Source of the DNA: Apilactobacillus apinorum
GTDB lineage: Bacteria > Bacillota > Bacilli > Lactobacillales > Lactobacillaceae
Reading direction: 5' to 3'
DNA length: 64,000 nucleotides
Assembly (NCBI RefSeq): GCF_001281175.1
Contig: NZ_KQ440395.1
Span: 145,593-209,592, forward strand
Program-made: the position numbers and the translations under genes
Shown here: piece after piece, positions 41,379 through 50,637 of the stretch
Layout of the letters: every line of letters begins with the position of its first letter
Position numbering within the stretch: the stretch's first letter is position 1
Notes under the pieces: model-generated
The model's database searches: none
What the model was told of the DNA's origin: nothing
The model's input: only the letters and a program-made list of their open reading frames with translations

Positions 41379-42182
41379 ATGATTAAAATGATTGCGTTGG
41401 ATTTAGATAATACTTTACTAAACTCCGACAAAAAAATAAGTATCGCTAACCAAGAAACATTAAAGGTGCTACATGAACAAGGTATTTCAGTTGTTTTATG
41501 TACGGGAAGACCCATTAATGCGGTCTGGCCATATGTTGAACAACTAGCTTTATTAGGCCCTAATGACTACACGATTACCTTTAATGGTGGGATGGTTGTT
41601 AAAAACGATGACCAATCAGTGTTAAACCAAAAGAGTCTATCTAAAGCAGATTTTGATTTAATCCATCAGTTTGCATTTGATTACCAACTTCCATTAGACA
41701 TTTTAGATTTCAAACAAGTCTATGAACTAACCGACTTAGTTAAATCAACATACAAGGAAGTTTTAAATTCACCATTGGAATTCGTGCCAATGGACTATGC
41801 TGATTTACCAGACAAAGAATACAGTAAGGCAATTATGTCAGAACAAGTAGCGACATTAGACCAAGCTCGTACTGATTTACCAGCAGAAATTACAGATAGC
41901 TATCAGATTGTCCGTTCACAGCCTAAAATCATGGAATTTTTGCCTAAAAACATGAGTAAGGCTTATGGATTGGAAATATTATTACATCACTTAGAACTAG
42001 ATTTTGAGAACCTGATGGCATTCGGTGATGCTGAAAATGACCAAGAGATGTTAAAGGCTGCTCACATTGGAGTGGCAATGGATAATGCGTCTGATGAAAT
42101 TAAAGCTATTGCAGATGATGTGACTTTAAATCATGATGAAGATGGCGTTGCAGTTTACCTTCACCATTACTTTAATATGTAA
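41379..42182 (+). CDS. HAD-superfamily Cof-type phosphatase
   Basis: 267 residues. HAD motif I MIALDLDNTLLNSDKKIS, motif II VLCTGRPINAVWPY, motif III lysine in KAYGLEILL and motif IV MAFGDAENDQEMLKAAHIGV. Type IIB cap (about 85-185). Cof/YidA-like sugar-phosphate or nucleotide phosphatase; substrate undetermined. TAGGAG site before ATG. Confidence 0.92.
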   Translation: MIKMIALDLDNTLLNSDKKISIANQETLKVLHEQGISVVLCTGRPINAVWPYVEQLALLGPNDYTITFNGGMVVKNDDQSVLNQKSLSKADFDLIHQFAFDYQLPLDILDFKQVYELTDLVKSTYKEVLNSPLEFVPMDYADLPDKEYSKAIMSEQVATLDQARTDLPAEITDSYQIVRSQPKIMEFLPKNMSKAYGLEILLHHLELDFENLMAFGDAENDQEMLKAAHIGVAMDNASDEIKAIADDVTLNHDEDGVAVYLHHYFNM

Positions 42183-42185
42183 AAT

Positions 42186-42217
42186 AAAAAAAGCTTACCG
42201 TTGCGGTAAGCTTTTTT
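42186..42217. terminator. Bidirectional terminator
   Basis: AAAAAAGCTTACCG/CGGTAAGCTTTTTT with loop TTG. Confidence 0.9.
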
Positions 42218-42220
42218 GTG

Positions 42221-43183
42221 TTATTTGTTGTTTGCAAATAAGTAGTTTAAGTATTCCATGAATGTCTTTAAGTAGCGTTTTTCATCTACTTGGATGGCAA
42301 CACTAGCACTTGGGTTTGGATCATCTAGTTTAGCAGTGTCTCCAGTAGTACGACCGTAGTTTAATTCACCGGTGTGAACTAATAAGTCGATGTCTAGAGT
42401 TTGAACAAAACTAGGGTCACAAGCAACACCTACAGCAAGCGGGTCATGTAGTGAACAACCACCTAATTCAGGATACATTTCGTCGTAAATATCGATGTAG
42501 TAATCAACAATATCAGCGAATTTTTCACCAGCGACAGTGCCTAAATCACGCCATTGTTGAGTTTCTTTTTTAGTTAGTAGCGTTCTTAAAGTAACATCTA
42601 GACCAACCATAGTGTCATGTAATGGACTTCTGAAAACTTCGTTTGCAGCGGTCGCATCTTGGTTGATGTTAGCTTCAGCAGCATCAGTAACGTTACCAGG
42701 AACGGTTAGGGCACCACCCATTAAAGTTACATTACCGATTAGGTTCGCAATTTCAGGATCCTTACGTAGTGCTAGAGCTAAGTTGGTTAGTGGACCAGTA
42801 GGGATAATAGTTAAATCCTTACCGTACTTGTGAGCAGCTTCAATCATGAAGTCGACACCAGACATTTCTTCCACTTGGCGACTTGATTCAGGTAGCTCAA
42901 CTTCACCGACACCGTTTACCCCGTGAATGTGGGCAGAAACATCCATTACTTCGAAACTATCAGTTTCTAGTGAATGTGATACCCCTTCAAAAACAGGAAC
43001 GTCTGTAGCACCTAATAAGTCTAAAATTTGTAGAGAATTTTTCGCAGCTTGTTCAACCACGACGTTTCCGTATGAGTTAACAATCCCTACTAAATCTGCG
43101 TTTGGAGCAGCGACAGCATATGCGATGGCCATTGCGTCATCGATACCAGTGTCTAAGTCCAGAATAATTTTTTGCTTTGCCAT
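42221..43183 (-). CDS. Nucleoside hydrolase (IunH/RihA-like)
   Basis: 320 residues from the ATG at 43183 (GGGAGGG site). N-terminal calcium/ribose motif ILDLDTGIDDAMAIAYAV (Thr where many members have Pro), IIPTGPLTNLALALR, VTLMGGALTVPGNV and the late SLHDPLAVGVACDPSF. Hydrolyses ribonucleosides to base and ribose. A TATAAT box lies at 43257-43262 on the minus strand; a TCACGG/CCGTGA hairpin sits in the leader (about 43211-43235). Confidence 0.92.
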   Translation of the reverse strand: MAKQKIILDLDTGIDDAMAIAYAVAAPNADLVGIVNSYGNVVVEQAAKNSLQILDLLGATDVPVFEGVSHSLETDSFEVMDVSAHIHGVNGVGEVELPESSRQVEEMSGVDFMIEAAHKYGKDLTIIPTGPLTNLALALRKDPEIANLIGNVTLMGGALTVPGNVTDAAEANINQDATAANEVFRSPLHDTMVGLDVTLRTLLTKKETQQWRDLGTVAGEKFADIVDYYIDIYDEMYPELGGCSLHDPLAVGVACDPSFVQTLDIDLLVHTGELNYGRTTGDTAKLDDPNPSASVAIQVDEKRYLKTFMEYLNYLFANNK

Positions 43184-43360
43184 AATGAAAAACCCTCCCA
43201 ATAATATTCCCCTCACGGATCTTCGTTGCGCCCGTGAACATTTTTCATCATCTTTAATTATATGGACTTTTACCGTAAATTGAAAGGGTAATTCTGGAAT
43301 TTGTTCATTATTGAGGGTAAAAAGACGAACGAATTACTTTAAAATGAGAAAAATATTAAT

Positions 43361-43396
43361 AAAAAAGCACCCATTTCATCAGAAATAAGTGCTTTA
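43361..43396. terminator. Terminator of DUF915 hydrolase gene
   Basis: Minus strand AGCACTTATTTC/GAAATGGGTGCT with loop TGAT, followed by T6. Confidence 0.75.
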
Positions 43397-43398
43397 TT

Positions 43399-44178
43399 TT
43401 AATCTCTAAATAAGAATTCAGCGATAGTCTTATCTAAAGTAGGGTTTTCATGCAACATTGAATGTTCAGCAGAAATTGGATCTGATTGGTATAAGTAGAA
43501 CTTGTAGCTCTTAACATATGGTTTTACCAATTTACCCATTGGTTTAACGATATCAACAGCTTCTTCACCATCAGTACCGAAGTTGTAAATTTCACCGGCA
43601 ATATTGAAAATCTTCAAATTACGAGGTAAGTTCTTTACACGTTTATCTTTTGGATCGTAGTCGTTGGCAATACTTACAAACTTGTTAATCTTTGGTGCAT
43701 TCTTTTGATTAGGGTTTCTAACCATGTATTCGTAAGCAATTTGACCACCAGATGAGTGACCTAATAAGTTAACTGACTTAATGTGGTAAGTCTTGTATAG
43801 GTATGTCATCACGTTTTTCATTTGTTTAGCTTCTTTGATTGGATGAGTGTTATCTTCGAAAATCAATTGAACTAATGGATTGTCAGCGGTAATCTTCTTT
43901 ACATATTTCTTCATGGTAGTAACTTTACCTTTACTTGAAATATGGATACGAAGCGCACGCTTAGCAATCCCATGGTCGTTAAATTGATTGATGAAGTCAT
44001 CGGTAGAAACGGCGTTACCACCGTATCCAGGGATGAAGATAGTTGCCGTTCTGGTCTTTTCCACTTGAAGGCCATTTAGAACGCGCCCTCTAAAAATCCA
44101 GGCGGTAGTAGTAAACAGGGCGATTGCTTCAATTAGCAAGATAATCCCAATGATAATTTTTCTGCGTTTGCTGTGCAT
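43399..44178 (-). CDS. DUF915-type alpha/beta hydrolase, membrane-anchored or secreted
   Basis: 259 residues. N-terminal hydrophobic helix (IIIGIILLIEAIALFTTTAW) after a basic start. FIPGYGGNAVSTDDFINQFN oxyanion region, nucleophile in LLGHSSGGQIAYEYM, Asp in FVSIANDYDPKD and His in SAEHSMLHENPTLD. Typical of the lactobacillar DUF915 hydrolases of unknown substrate. AAAGGAAG site before ATG. Confidence 0.88.
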   Translation of the reverse strand: MHSKRRKIIIGIILLIEAIALFTTTAWIFRGRVLNGLQVEKTRTATIFIPGYGGNAVSTDDFINQFNDHGIAKRALRIHISSKGKVTTMKKYVKKITADNPLVQLIFEDNTHPIKEAKQMKNVMTYLYKTYHIKSVNLLGHSSGGQIAYEYMVRNPNQKNAPKINKFVSIANDYDPKDKRVKNLPRNLKIFNIAGEIYNFGTDGEEAVDIVKPMGKLVKPYVKSYKFYLYQSDPISAEHSMLHENPTLDKTIAEFLFRD

Positions 44179-44258
44179 AATTGTTCTTCCTTTGCTAAAG
44201 TATAATTATAAGATATATGATATATTAAATAACACCGAAATAAAAGGAGTTAAATAAA

Positions 44259-45251
44259 ATGACAGACGAAATTTACGATATTACGATTATTGGAGGCGGC
44301 CCCGTAGGGATGTTTGCTGGTTTTTATGCCGGCATGCATACCGCTAAGTTCCAAATTATCGAAAGTCTATCTGAATTAGGTGGTCAGGTGAATGCGCTAT
44401 ATCCAGAAAAGACATTGCTAGATATTCCCGCATACCCGGCCATAAAAGGGCGTGAACTAGTTGCCAACTTAAAACAACAACTATCCACCATGGACGGCGA
44501 CATTAAGTTAAATCAAACCGTCATCAACGTCGAAAAAGACGACAACGCCTTTAAGATTACCACAAATCAGGAAATAACTAAAACAAAATCCATCATTATC
44601 GCAGTCGGTAATGGTGCCTTTAACCCACGTCAATTAAGCGCTGACGGTGTTGAAACCATTAACGATGACCAACTAGTTTACACTGCTAATGACATTGAAA
44701 GCTTCCGTGATAAGTTTGTCTTAGTTGCCGGTGGTGGTGATTCTGCGATTGATCAAGCTTTAATGCTAAATGATATTGCCCAAAAAGTGTACCTATTACA
44801 CCGTCGAAATGAATTCCGTGGCCTTGAACACATGGTAGAAGTGTTAAAACAATCCAGCGTTGAATTAGTGACACCATACTTGATTAAGTCATTAGATAAT
44901 ACTGATGACGGCCAAGTCCGTGTCCATGCCAAAAAAATGAAAACTGATGACGAATTTATTGATTTAGATGTCGACAAGATTCTGGTGAACTACGGTTTCA
45001 TTTCCAATAATAAGGATATGCAAAACTGGGCAGTTGAGATTGAAGAAGAAAAGCATGCCACAAAGGTTAATAGTATTTTAGAAACTAATATTCATAATGT
45101 TTATGCGGTTGGAGATCAAGCAAAATACGATGGTAAACAAACCATCATCGCAACAGGTTTTGGCGAAGTTCCCATCACCGTCAATGCGATTATGAAGGAT
45201 TTATATCCAGGTAACCATGCACCGGTGCATAGTACTCAATTATCTGACTAA
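44259..45251 (+). CDS. Ferredoxin/flavodoxin-NADP+ reductase (thioredoxin-reductase-like)
   Basis: 330 residues. FAD motif IIGGGPVGMFAGFYAG, NADP motif VLVAGGGDSAIDQALML and late FAD contact VYAVGDQAKYDGKQTIIATG. The CxxC pair of true thioredoxin reductases is missing, which defines the YumC-type Fd-NADP reductases of Firmicutes. AAAAGGAG site before ATG. Confidence 0.94.
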   Translation: MTDEIYDITIIGGGPVGMFAGFYAGMHTAKFQIIESLSELGGQVNALYPEKTLLDIPAYPAIKGRELVANLKQQLSTMDGDIKLNQTVINVEKDDNAFKITTNQEITKTKSIIIAVGNGAFNPRQLSADGVETINDDQLVYTANDIESFRDKFVLVAGGGDSAIDQALMLNDIAQKVYLLHRRNEFRGLEHMVEVLKQSSVELVTPYLIKSLDNTDDGQVRVHAKKMKTDDEFIDLDVDKILVNYGFISNNKDMQNWAVEIEEEKHATKVNSILETNIHNVYAVGDQAKYDGKQTIIATGFGEVPITVNAIMKDLYPGNHAPVHSTQLSD

Positions 45252-45289
45252 AAAATAATAACACCCTATTTAGGGGTGTTATTTTTTTT
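45252..45289. terminator. Bidirectional terminator
   Basis: AATAACACCC/GGGGTGTTATT hairpin with A and T runs. Confidence 0.85.
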
Positions 45290-46009
45290 AACAGATTTTT
45301 GTAATGAATGGACTTCAGCGGTTAAAGATTCAATTTGTTTGCTTAATTTATCAATCTTATCATCGGTCACATCCTTGTCACCATGAGTGAAGAAGTCTGT
45401 AATCGTTGAGGTCAACAAACCAATAAAACCAATTCCACCAAACATTAGGAAGGCGGCAATTAGTTTTCCACCAGCGGTTTGTGGTGAAATATCACCGTAT
45501 CCGACGGTAGTCGCAGTGGTGATCGCCCACCAAAGAGAAGTTGATAGATTATGTTGTTCAAAGTGCGAGTAAATTAAAGCACTAAAGATTAAAATCACGA
45601 TACTGATGGAAAATAAGTAAATGAATCCAGTATCATAAATGAAACGGTGAATCCCACCGGTAACTTTACCGTCCCAACCAAACTTCCAAAATAAGTTATA
45701 GTGACGGACAATCCGAATTACGCGATATAAACGGAAAATCACGAAGATGGGGTGGGCTGGAATTAAGGAAATTAAGTCCAGCGATGTTTCTAATAGAAAT
45801 TGTTTATGATTTTTAGCTAAACAAAATCCAGTTATGTAATCTAGAATGTAGAAAATCCAAATTGCATAGTACACAGTTCCGATGAAACTATGGTAAATAT
45901 TAATCACGCCTAAGTAATCTAAGCCGACTAGAGCGACTGAGAAGACGGCGATGAAGATAATAAATATGCTGTAAATTAATTCAATTGTTTTATTTTTAAA
46001 TTGTTTCAT
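45266..46009 (-). CDS. Voltage-gated-type potassium channel
   Basis: 247 residues, six helices. S4-like segment FVIFRLYRVIRIVRHYNLFW carries spaced arginines. Pore loop LWWAITTATTVGYGDISPQT contains the TVGYGD selectivity filter. C-terminal coiled coil (DKIDKLSKQIESLTAEVHSL). Probably a tetrameric K+ channel (Kch-like) without RCK domain. The stop lies inside the terminator shared with the reductase gene. Confidence 0.93.
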   Translation of the reverse strand: MKQFKNKTIELIYSIFIIFIAVFSVALVGLDYLGVINIYHSFIGTVYYAIWIFYILDYITGFCLAKNHKQFLLETSLDLISLIPAHPIFVIFRLYRVIRIVRHYNLFWKFGWDGKVTGGIHRFIYDTGFIYLFSISIVILIFSALIYSHFEQHNLSTSLWWAITTATTVGYGDISPQTAGGKLIAAFLMFGGIGFIGLLTSTITDFFTHGDKDVTDDKIDKLSKQIESLTAEVHSLQKSVKKNNTPK

Positions 46010-46078
46010 GCTTTCAACTCACTTTATCTCATTATCCAATTATGATTATTTTACCTTTAAAAAACCTTAAAGCAAATA

Positions 46079-46106
46079 AAAAAACGGACAAAAATTTGTC
46101 CGTTTT
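46079..46106. terminator. Terminator of LTA synthase gene
   Basis: AAAACGGACAAA/TTTGTCCGTTTT, near-perfect, active on both strands. Confidence 0.8.
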
Positions 46107-46111
46107 GAATT

Positions 46112-48232
46112 TTAATCGTCAGAAGTTTTATTATTAATACGTGATGAGCCACCCGTATGGTTGACTTCAGGTGCATCAGTTTTGTACATGTTTTCTGTTG
46201 ATTTTTTCTTTAATTTATCATACAAACTAGTCGATTTCTTGCCTAATTCCGTTTCGGCGCCCAGTTCCTTTTGGAATTCATTTTGATAGTTGTAATCTTT
46301 TGGATTAACCGGGTTGAACCCTTTGGGAGTGTAAAAACGAAGTAAGTTTTGTTCATTTAGTTCGTCAGAATAAGATAGTTCAGTATTGACGCGCGCTTGC
46401 ATCTTGTTAAAGATTTTTCTTTGATGTGGGGTTGCGTTAATTACTTTACCAGTCTTATTACTGTAGATGGTGCCAGAAACTGAAGTGTATTTGGTGCTGA
46501 CCCAATCACGATTTCTAAATGCAACAACCGTGTCATGCTTTTTAGAAAATAGGTCGGTTCCAAATTGAATGTATTTTTTGGTGTTAACCCCTAGTAAATG
46601 AAGAAGAGTAGGTAAAACATCAATTTCACCACCATAGGTGTTATCGATGTAACCAGACTTCATGCCCGGGATATTAAACATTAACGGCACTCTTTGTAAC
46701 TGGGCGTTATCAAAGTTATTCCAATCATTTGGATTTTTGTCCAATGCCTTGGCTAAGTTGATGTTTTCAGAATTAGAAATTCCGTAGTGATCACCATACA
46801 ACATGATAATTGAATTCTTCAATAGGCCGGCCTTTTGAAGGTAAGCATAGAATTCTTTGACCGCTTCATCTAGGTAATGCGCAGTTTTGAAGTAGTTATC
46901 AACACTGCTATCACCGGTATTAGTAGTCTTGAAGTTTGAATCTTCGCTATCAATTGTGTATGGGAAATGGTTAGTAACTGTGATGTATTTAATATAGAAA
47001 GGTTGTTGTAACCTTTGTAAGTATTTCACAGAATCTTTAAATAGTAATTTATCTTTTAGACCATAACCACTGGCTCTATCACCAGAAGTATCATAGTAAC
47101 TAGCGTCAAAGAAGTATTGGTAACCCATGTTCTTATAAACATTGTTACGGTTCCAGAAACTGGCCACGTTACCATGGAAAACCGCTGAAGTATATCCCTT
47201 TTCTTGTTTTAAAATCGAAGGAGCAGCTTGGAAGACATTATCACTACCAAATTGAGTGAACAGTGATCCCTGTGGCAAACCATAAGTACTAGTTTCTAAC
47301 ATGTTTTCAGCATCGGAAGTCTTTCCTTGTCCGACTTCATGGAAGAAGTTGCTAAATGCATAGGTTGACTTACTATGGTAGAGACTATTTAGAAACGGTG
47401 TGACTTCTTGACCGTTAACTTTCTTATCAATCAAGAATTGTTGGAAACTTTCCAAGTGAATAACAATGACGTTTTTTCCTTTTTGTGATCCAAATAATTT
47501 GGCGTTTGGAGCCGCATAATGTTTATTAATAAATTTATGGACGTCATTCATTTCAGACTTAGTTGCCATCGCTCTTAAGTCGTTATTGTGTTGTTGCTTA
47601 ATGCCGTCATAGACGGTAAAAGCATTCAATCCTAAATACTTAACAATGTAAGTACGGTCAAAAGTTCTAGTTAGTAGTTGTGGACGCGCCATTTCACCGA
47701 ATGATAAGTTGGCAGTAAAAATTAAGATGGCGGTTGAAGTAATCGCAAAGGCACCTTTAAAACCAATTTTGCCTTTATCAATTCGAATCACGCGGAATAA
47801 TAATAGGACTAGGATTAAAACGATATCTAACCAATAGAAGACATCGTGGGGCATTGTTAACGCCAATGATGAACCACTTAATCCTTGGTTCACTTTGGAA
47901 TAACCGGTCATCGTACTTACGGTCATGAAATCGGTAAATTCACGGTAATAAATAACGTTTAAATATAGTAGTAAAGTGTTTAATCCATCAATTAGTAAAA
48001 TTATTGGATAGAATAACCGGCTTGATTTAATATACATTGCTAGTCCCAATAGGAATAAGGTTGTCGCAATCGGATTGAATAAGGCGACGAAGTATTCGAA
48101 TGGATTAGCTAATCCTAACTGAAAGTCGGTGAAATATGCATAGATTGTTTTAGCCCAAAATAGTCCAACCAGTAGGCAAAAAAAGCCAAATCTAGTGGAT
48201 AATTTGGTGCGAATATAGTTGATCGCTTTCAA
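46112..48232 (-). CDS. ltaS: Lipoteichoic acid synthase family protein
   Basis: 706 residues. Five N-terminal helices (residues 15-170) and an extracellular sulfatase-fold domain (about 245-620): KNVIVIHLESFQQFLIDKKV (metal Glu), catalytic Thr in GQGKTSDAENMLETS, and the metal site IIMLYGDHYGISNSEN. Polymerises glycerol phosphate from phosphatidylglycerol into LTA. The C-terminal ~85 residues are polar and low-complexity. TTG start nine bases after AAAGGAG. Confidence 0.95.
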   Translation of the reverse strand: MKAINYIRTKLSTRFGFFCLLVGLFWAKTIYAYFTDFQLGLANPFEYFVALFNPIATTLFLLGLAMYIKSSRLFYPIILLIDGLNTLLLYLNVIYYREFTDFMTVSTMTGYSKVNQGLSGSSLALTMPHDVFYWLDIVLILVLLLFRVIRIDKGKIGFKGAFAITSTAILIFTANLSFGEMARPQLLTRTFDRTYIVKYLGLNAFTVYDGIKQQHNNDLRAMATKSEMNDVHKFINKHYAAPNAKLFGSQKGKNVIVIHLESFQQFLIDKKVNGQEVTPFLNSLYHSKSTYAFSNFFHEVGQGKTSDAENMLETSTYGLPQGSLFTQFGSDNVFQAAPSILKQEKGYTSAVFHGNVASFWNRNNVYKNMGYQYFFDASYYDTSGDRASGYGLKDKLLFKDSVKYLQRLQQPFYIKYITVTNHFPYTIDSEDSNFKTTNTGDSSVDNYFKTAHYLDEAVKEFYAYLQKAGLLKNSIIMLYGDHYGISNSENINLAKALDKNPNDWNNFDNAQLQRVPLMFNIPGMKSGYIDNTYGGEIDVLPTLLHLLGVNTKKYIQFGTDLFSKKHDTVVAFRNRDWVSTKYTSVSGTIYSNKTGKVINATPHQRKIFNKMQARVNTELSYSDELNEQNLLRFYTPKGFNPVNPKDYNYQNEFQKELGAETELGKKSTSLYDKLKKKSTENMYKTDAPEVNHTGGSSRINNKTSDD

Positions 48233-48415
48233 AATGAAGAGCTCCTTTGATGTAATTCATATCTAATATTACCAGACAGTGAACAAAAAGGCATGTTTTT
48301 TATTAGAGTCAAAAAGGAAAAACACAATATATGCTTAACAAAAACTAGTCCCTCACTATATATTGTTGCAAAAAATACAAAAAGTTGTAAAATAATATTA
48401 AATGGTAGGAGGTTG

Positions 48416-48688
48416 ATGGCATTAATGGAAAATAAAGCTTATAAATTAAATATTCAATTAAGCGATGGTAAAATAATTGAATTTATGCCTGAAATGGTTC
48501 ACAGTGATTTATCTGCGTTAACCAACAATCAAGAGATTATTCAACGTACAGAACGATTGATTCTTGTGCAATTGAGCTCATACACTATCATTAAGTTACG
48601 TGAACTTCAAATGATTATTTACAAAACATTAAATCAATTAAGATATCATCAAATTGCGTCACAATATTACAATGCAGAATTAAGTTAG
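48416..48688 (+). CDS. Hypothetical 90-aa protein
   Basis: Soluble, mostly helical protein (YKLNIQLSDGKIIEFMPEMV; LQMIIYKTLNQLRYHQIASQ). AGGAGG at 48407-48412 is 3 bases before the ATG at 48416 and 12 before an in-frame ATG at 48425, so the exact start is uncertain. The in-frame extension to 48293 has no site. No family recognised. Confidence 0.65.
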   Translation: MALMENKAYKLNIQLSDGKIIEFMPEMVHSDLSALTNNQEIIQRTERLILVQLSSYTIIKLRELQMIIYKTLNQLRYHQIASQYYNAELS

Positions 48689-48713
48689 GCAGATGACTGT
48701 CTAACTTTTTTTA
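48683..48713 (+). terminator. Terminator
   Basis: AGTTAG-CAG/CTG-CTAACT with loop ATGA and T7, overlapping the stop codon of the 90-aa gene. Confidence 0.75.
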
Positions 48714-48750
48714 TTAGTGCTATGTTATTATTATAAGTATAAAAAGGGGG

Positions 48751-49416
48751 ATGAAATTTATTACATTTAATCTATACGTTGTCCGTCATGGGCAAACATA
48801 TTTTAACGTTTATAACCGCTTGCAAGGATGGAGCGATGCACCATTAACAGAAAAAGGTATATCAGGTGCGGAGAAAACTGCAGAAAAATTAACTAATATG
48901 CGTTTTACTGCTGCTTACTGTAGTGATACAACTAGAGCGATGAAAACAGCAAAGATTATTTTAGATAGAAACACCGCTGATTCAGTAAAGGAACCAACTG
49001 TCTCCAGTTATCTTAGAGGAGAATTTTATGGTTATTATGAAGGAAGCGATTTAGAACAATCATGGTACGCTGCAGGTGCTCCCCACGGATTGCCAACATT
49101 TAAGGATATAGTATCTAAGTATTCTTTAGGTAAAGCTATGGATTTTTTAAAAGAAGCAGATCCATTTCATCAAGCTGAAAGCAACCAAGAATACTGGAAA
49201 CGTTGGGACCAAGGGTTAGACCTAATTAGAAACGATAAGAACATTCACGATGGAGATAATGTTCTACTAATTAGTCATGCTAATGCAGTCTTAAGTTTGG
49301 TCGAACGTTTTGGTGAAGGCAAGTATGATATAACCGAACCACCTGCCAATGGTAGTTTAACTAAATTAGAAGTTTCAAACAATCATGTGAAGGTTATAGA
49401 TTACAACGTTCAATAA
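48751..49416 (+). CDS. Histidine phosphatase (phosphoglycerate-mutase-like)
   Basis: Branch-1 histidine phosphatase: catalytic VVRHGQTYFNVYNRLQGWSD near the N-terminus, AYCSDTTRAMKTAKIIL, the Glu in RGEFYGYYEG and the second His in LLISHANAVLSL. The ATG at 48751 touches its only GGGGG sequence with no spacer. The ATT at 48760 would be nine bases away and would give the family-like N-terminus (M)TFNLYVVRHG. The start is therefore open: 221 or 218 residues. Substrate unknown. Confidence 0.85.
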   Translation: MKFITFNLYVVRHGQTYFNVYNRLQGWSDAPLTEKGISGAEKTAEKLTNMRFTAAYCSDTTRAMKTAKIILDRNTADSVKEPTVSSYLRGEFYGYYEGSDLEQSWYAAGAPHGLPTFKDIVSKYSLGKAMDFLKEADPFHQAESNQEYWKRWDQGLDLIRNDKNIHDGDNVLLISHANAVLSLVERFGEGKYDITEPPANGSLTKLEVSNNHVKVIDYNVQ

Positions 49417-49424
49417 AGAAAAGT

Positions 49425-49458
49425 AAAAAAGACGATTACAATTTGTAATCGTCTTTTT
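49425..49458. terminator. Bidirectional terminator
   Basis: AAAAAGACGATTACAAA/TTTGTAATCGTCTTTTT, nearly perfect, between convergent genes. Confidence 0.85.
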
Positions 49459-49475
49459 GGTTTTTAGAGAGAATA

Positions 49476-49946
49476 TTAAGCGACGCGGCCGTAACCTACG
49501 ACATGCCACCATGGTGTATGAATTTTTTCGCGGATAACTCCACGGTTTTGAGCGTCAATCATCTTGCCGCCACCTATGTACATACCAACGTGGAAGATAG
49601 AACTCTTAGTAGCACCGAAGAATACTAAATCACCTTTTTGTAAGTTAGCACGACTAACTTTAGTAGATGCATTGTATTGTTCTTGAGCAGTTCTAGGTAA
49701 AGTAACACCTAATGAGTTTTTGTATATGTAACTTGTAAAACCTGAACAATCAAAACCACCGTTACCAGTAGCACCATAAACATATGGAGTACCTAGTTGA
49801 GCTTTCGCTACATTATAAACAGTATTGAATTGATCGATTGTATCAGCATGTGCTGAGTTGTTGTTACTACTTACTGCTGCCCCGGCAAAAAGTAGTGATG
49901 TGAAAGCCATAAAAGTTACGGCTGCTTTTGTGATAAATTTCTTCAT
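49476..49946 (-). CDS. Secreted NlpC/P60 endopeptidase, minimal
   Basis: 156 residues. Signal peptide about 1-34 (ending SAHA) then a lone NlpC/P60 domain: catalytic Cys in GGFDCSGFTSYIYKN, His in SSIFHVGMYIGGGKM and third polar residue near MIDAQNRG. No binding domain. Its leader on the minus strand is almost pure purine (GAGATAGAGATAAAAAGAGA, then AGAGAGG as the likely ribosome site). A half-conserved WalR-like box lies at 50020-50036. Confidence 0.92.
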   Translation of the reverse strand: MKKFITKAAVTFMAFTSLLFAGAAVSSNNNSAHADTIDQFNTVYNVAKAQLGTPYVYGATGNGGFDCSGFTSYIYKNSLGVTLPRTAQEQYNASTKVSRANLQKGDLVFFGATKSSIFHVGMYIGGGKMIDAQNRGVIREKIHTPWWHVVGYGRVA

Positions 49947-50019
49947 TCTCTAAAAACCTCTCTTATATCTCTCTTTTTATCTCTATCTCAATTTATATTA
50001 CTTATAATAAAGGACAAAT

Positions 50020-50036
50020 ATTTCAAGAATGTAACA
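50020..50036 (-). promoter_or_regulatory. WalR-like box, imperfect
   Basis: Minus strand TGTTAC-N5-TGAAAT against the WalR consensus TGTWAH-N5-TGTWAH (one mismatch), upstream of the NlpC/P60 gene. Confidence 0.4.
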
Positions 50037-50187
50037 AAGCAGTTTCAATCTAATTAAAAAGGTGAAATCTTAATGTAATTTTAACTATTTTGTTGTTTAA
50101 TATTTAATTGTGATAATCAAAGTAATGAAAGACACGGGAATATGTGGTAAATTATTCCTATCAGAACGGTATGAAAGGAATTCCGAA

Positions 50188-50634
50188 ATGTCTGGATTAA
50201 AAAATGTATTTCCACACAAGATGGACTTAAATCAATTGATTTTTAAAATTGGTGAAGTTAGTAAGATGGTCAATGTTTCCACTCGTCAACTACGATACTG
50301 GGAACAAAAAGGTTATATTGAATCAATTCGTGATGATAACTCCAGTTCACGAGTTTTTAATATGGAAAATTTAAATCGCGTTAATCTAATTAAATATTAT
50401 TTAGATGAAGGTATGACTTTAAATGGGGCGCATGTTGCTACTGAAGAAAAAATCGCCAAGATGCGTCAAATTCGATTGTTTATGATGCATGCCTTTCAAG
50501 ATGTTGAAACAATTGATGGGAAACCTGCCGTTAATTTGGGTTACTTTGATAAGAACAAAGAATCAATTTTATATGGAATTATAGATGAACAAGATATTGA
50601 ATATCGAGTGGTTGAAAAGAAAGAAGAAAAGTAA
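50188..50634 (+). CDS. MerR-family transcriptional regulator
   Basis: 148 residues from the ATG at 50188 (AAAGGAAT site). Helix-turn-helix in FKIGEVSKMVNVSTRQLRYW then EQKGYIESI. Short dimerisation region and a C-terminal extension (YFDKNKESILYGIIDEQDIE). No cysteine sensor pattern. The 3-base gap to the glucosaminidase gene suggests co-transcription with it. Confidence 0.85.
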   Translation: MSGLKNVFPHKMDLNQLIFKIGEVSKMVNVSTRQLRYWEQKGYIESIRDDNSSSRVFNMENLNRVNLIKYYLDEGMTLNGAHVATEEKIAKMRQIRLFMMHAFQDVETIDGKPAVNLGYFDKNKESILYGIIDEQDIEYRVVEKKEEK

Positions 50635-50637
50635 ATT

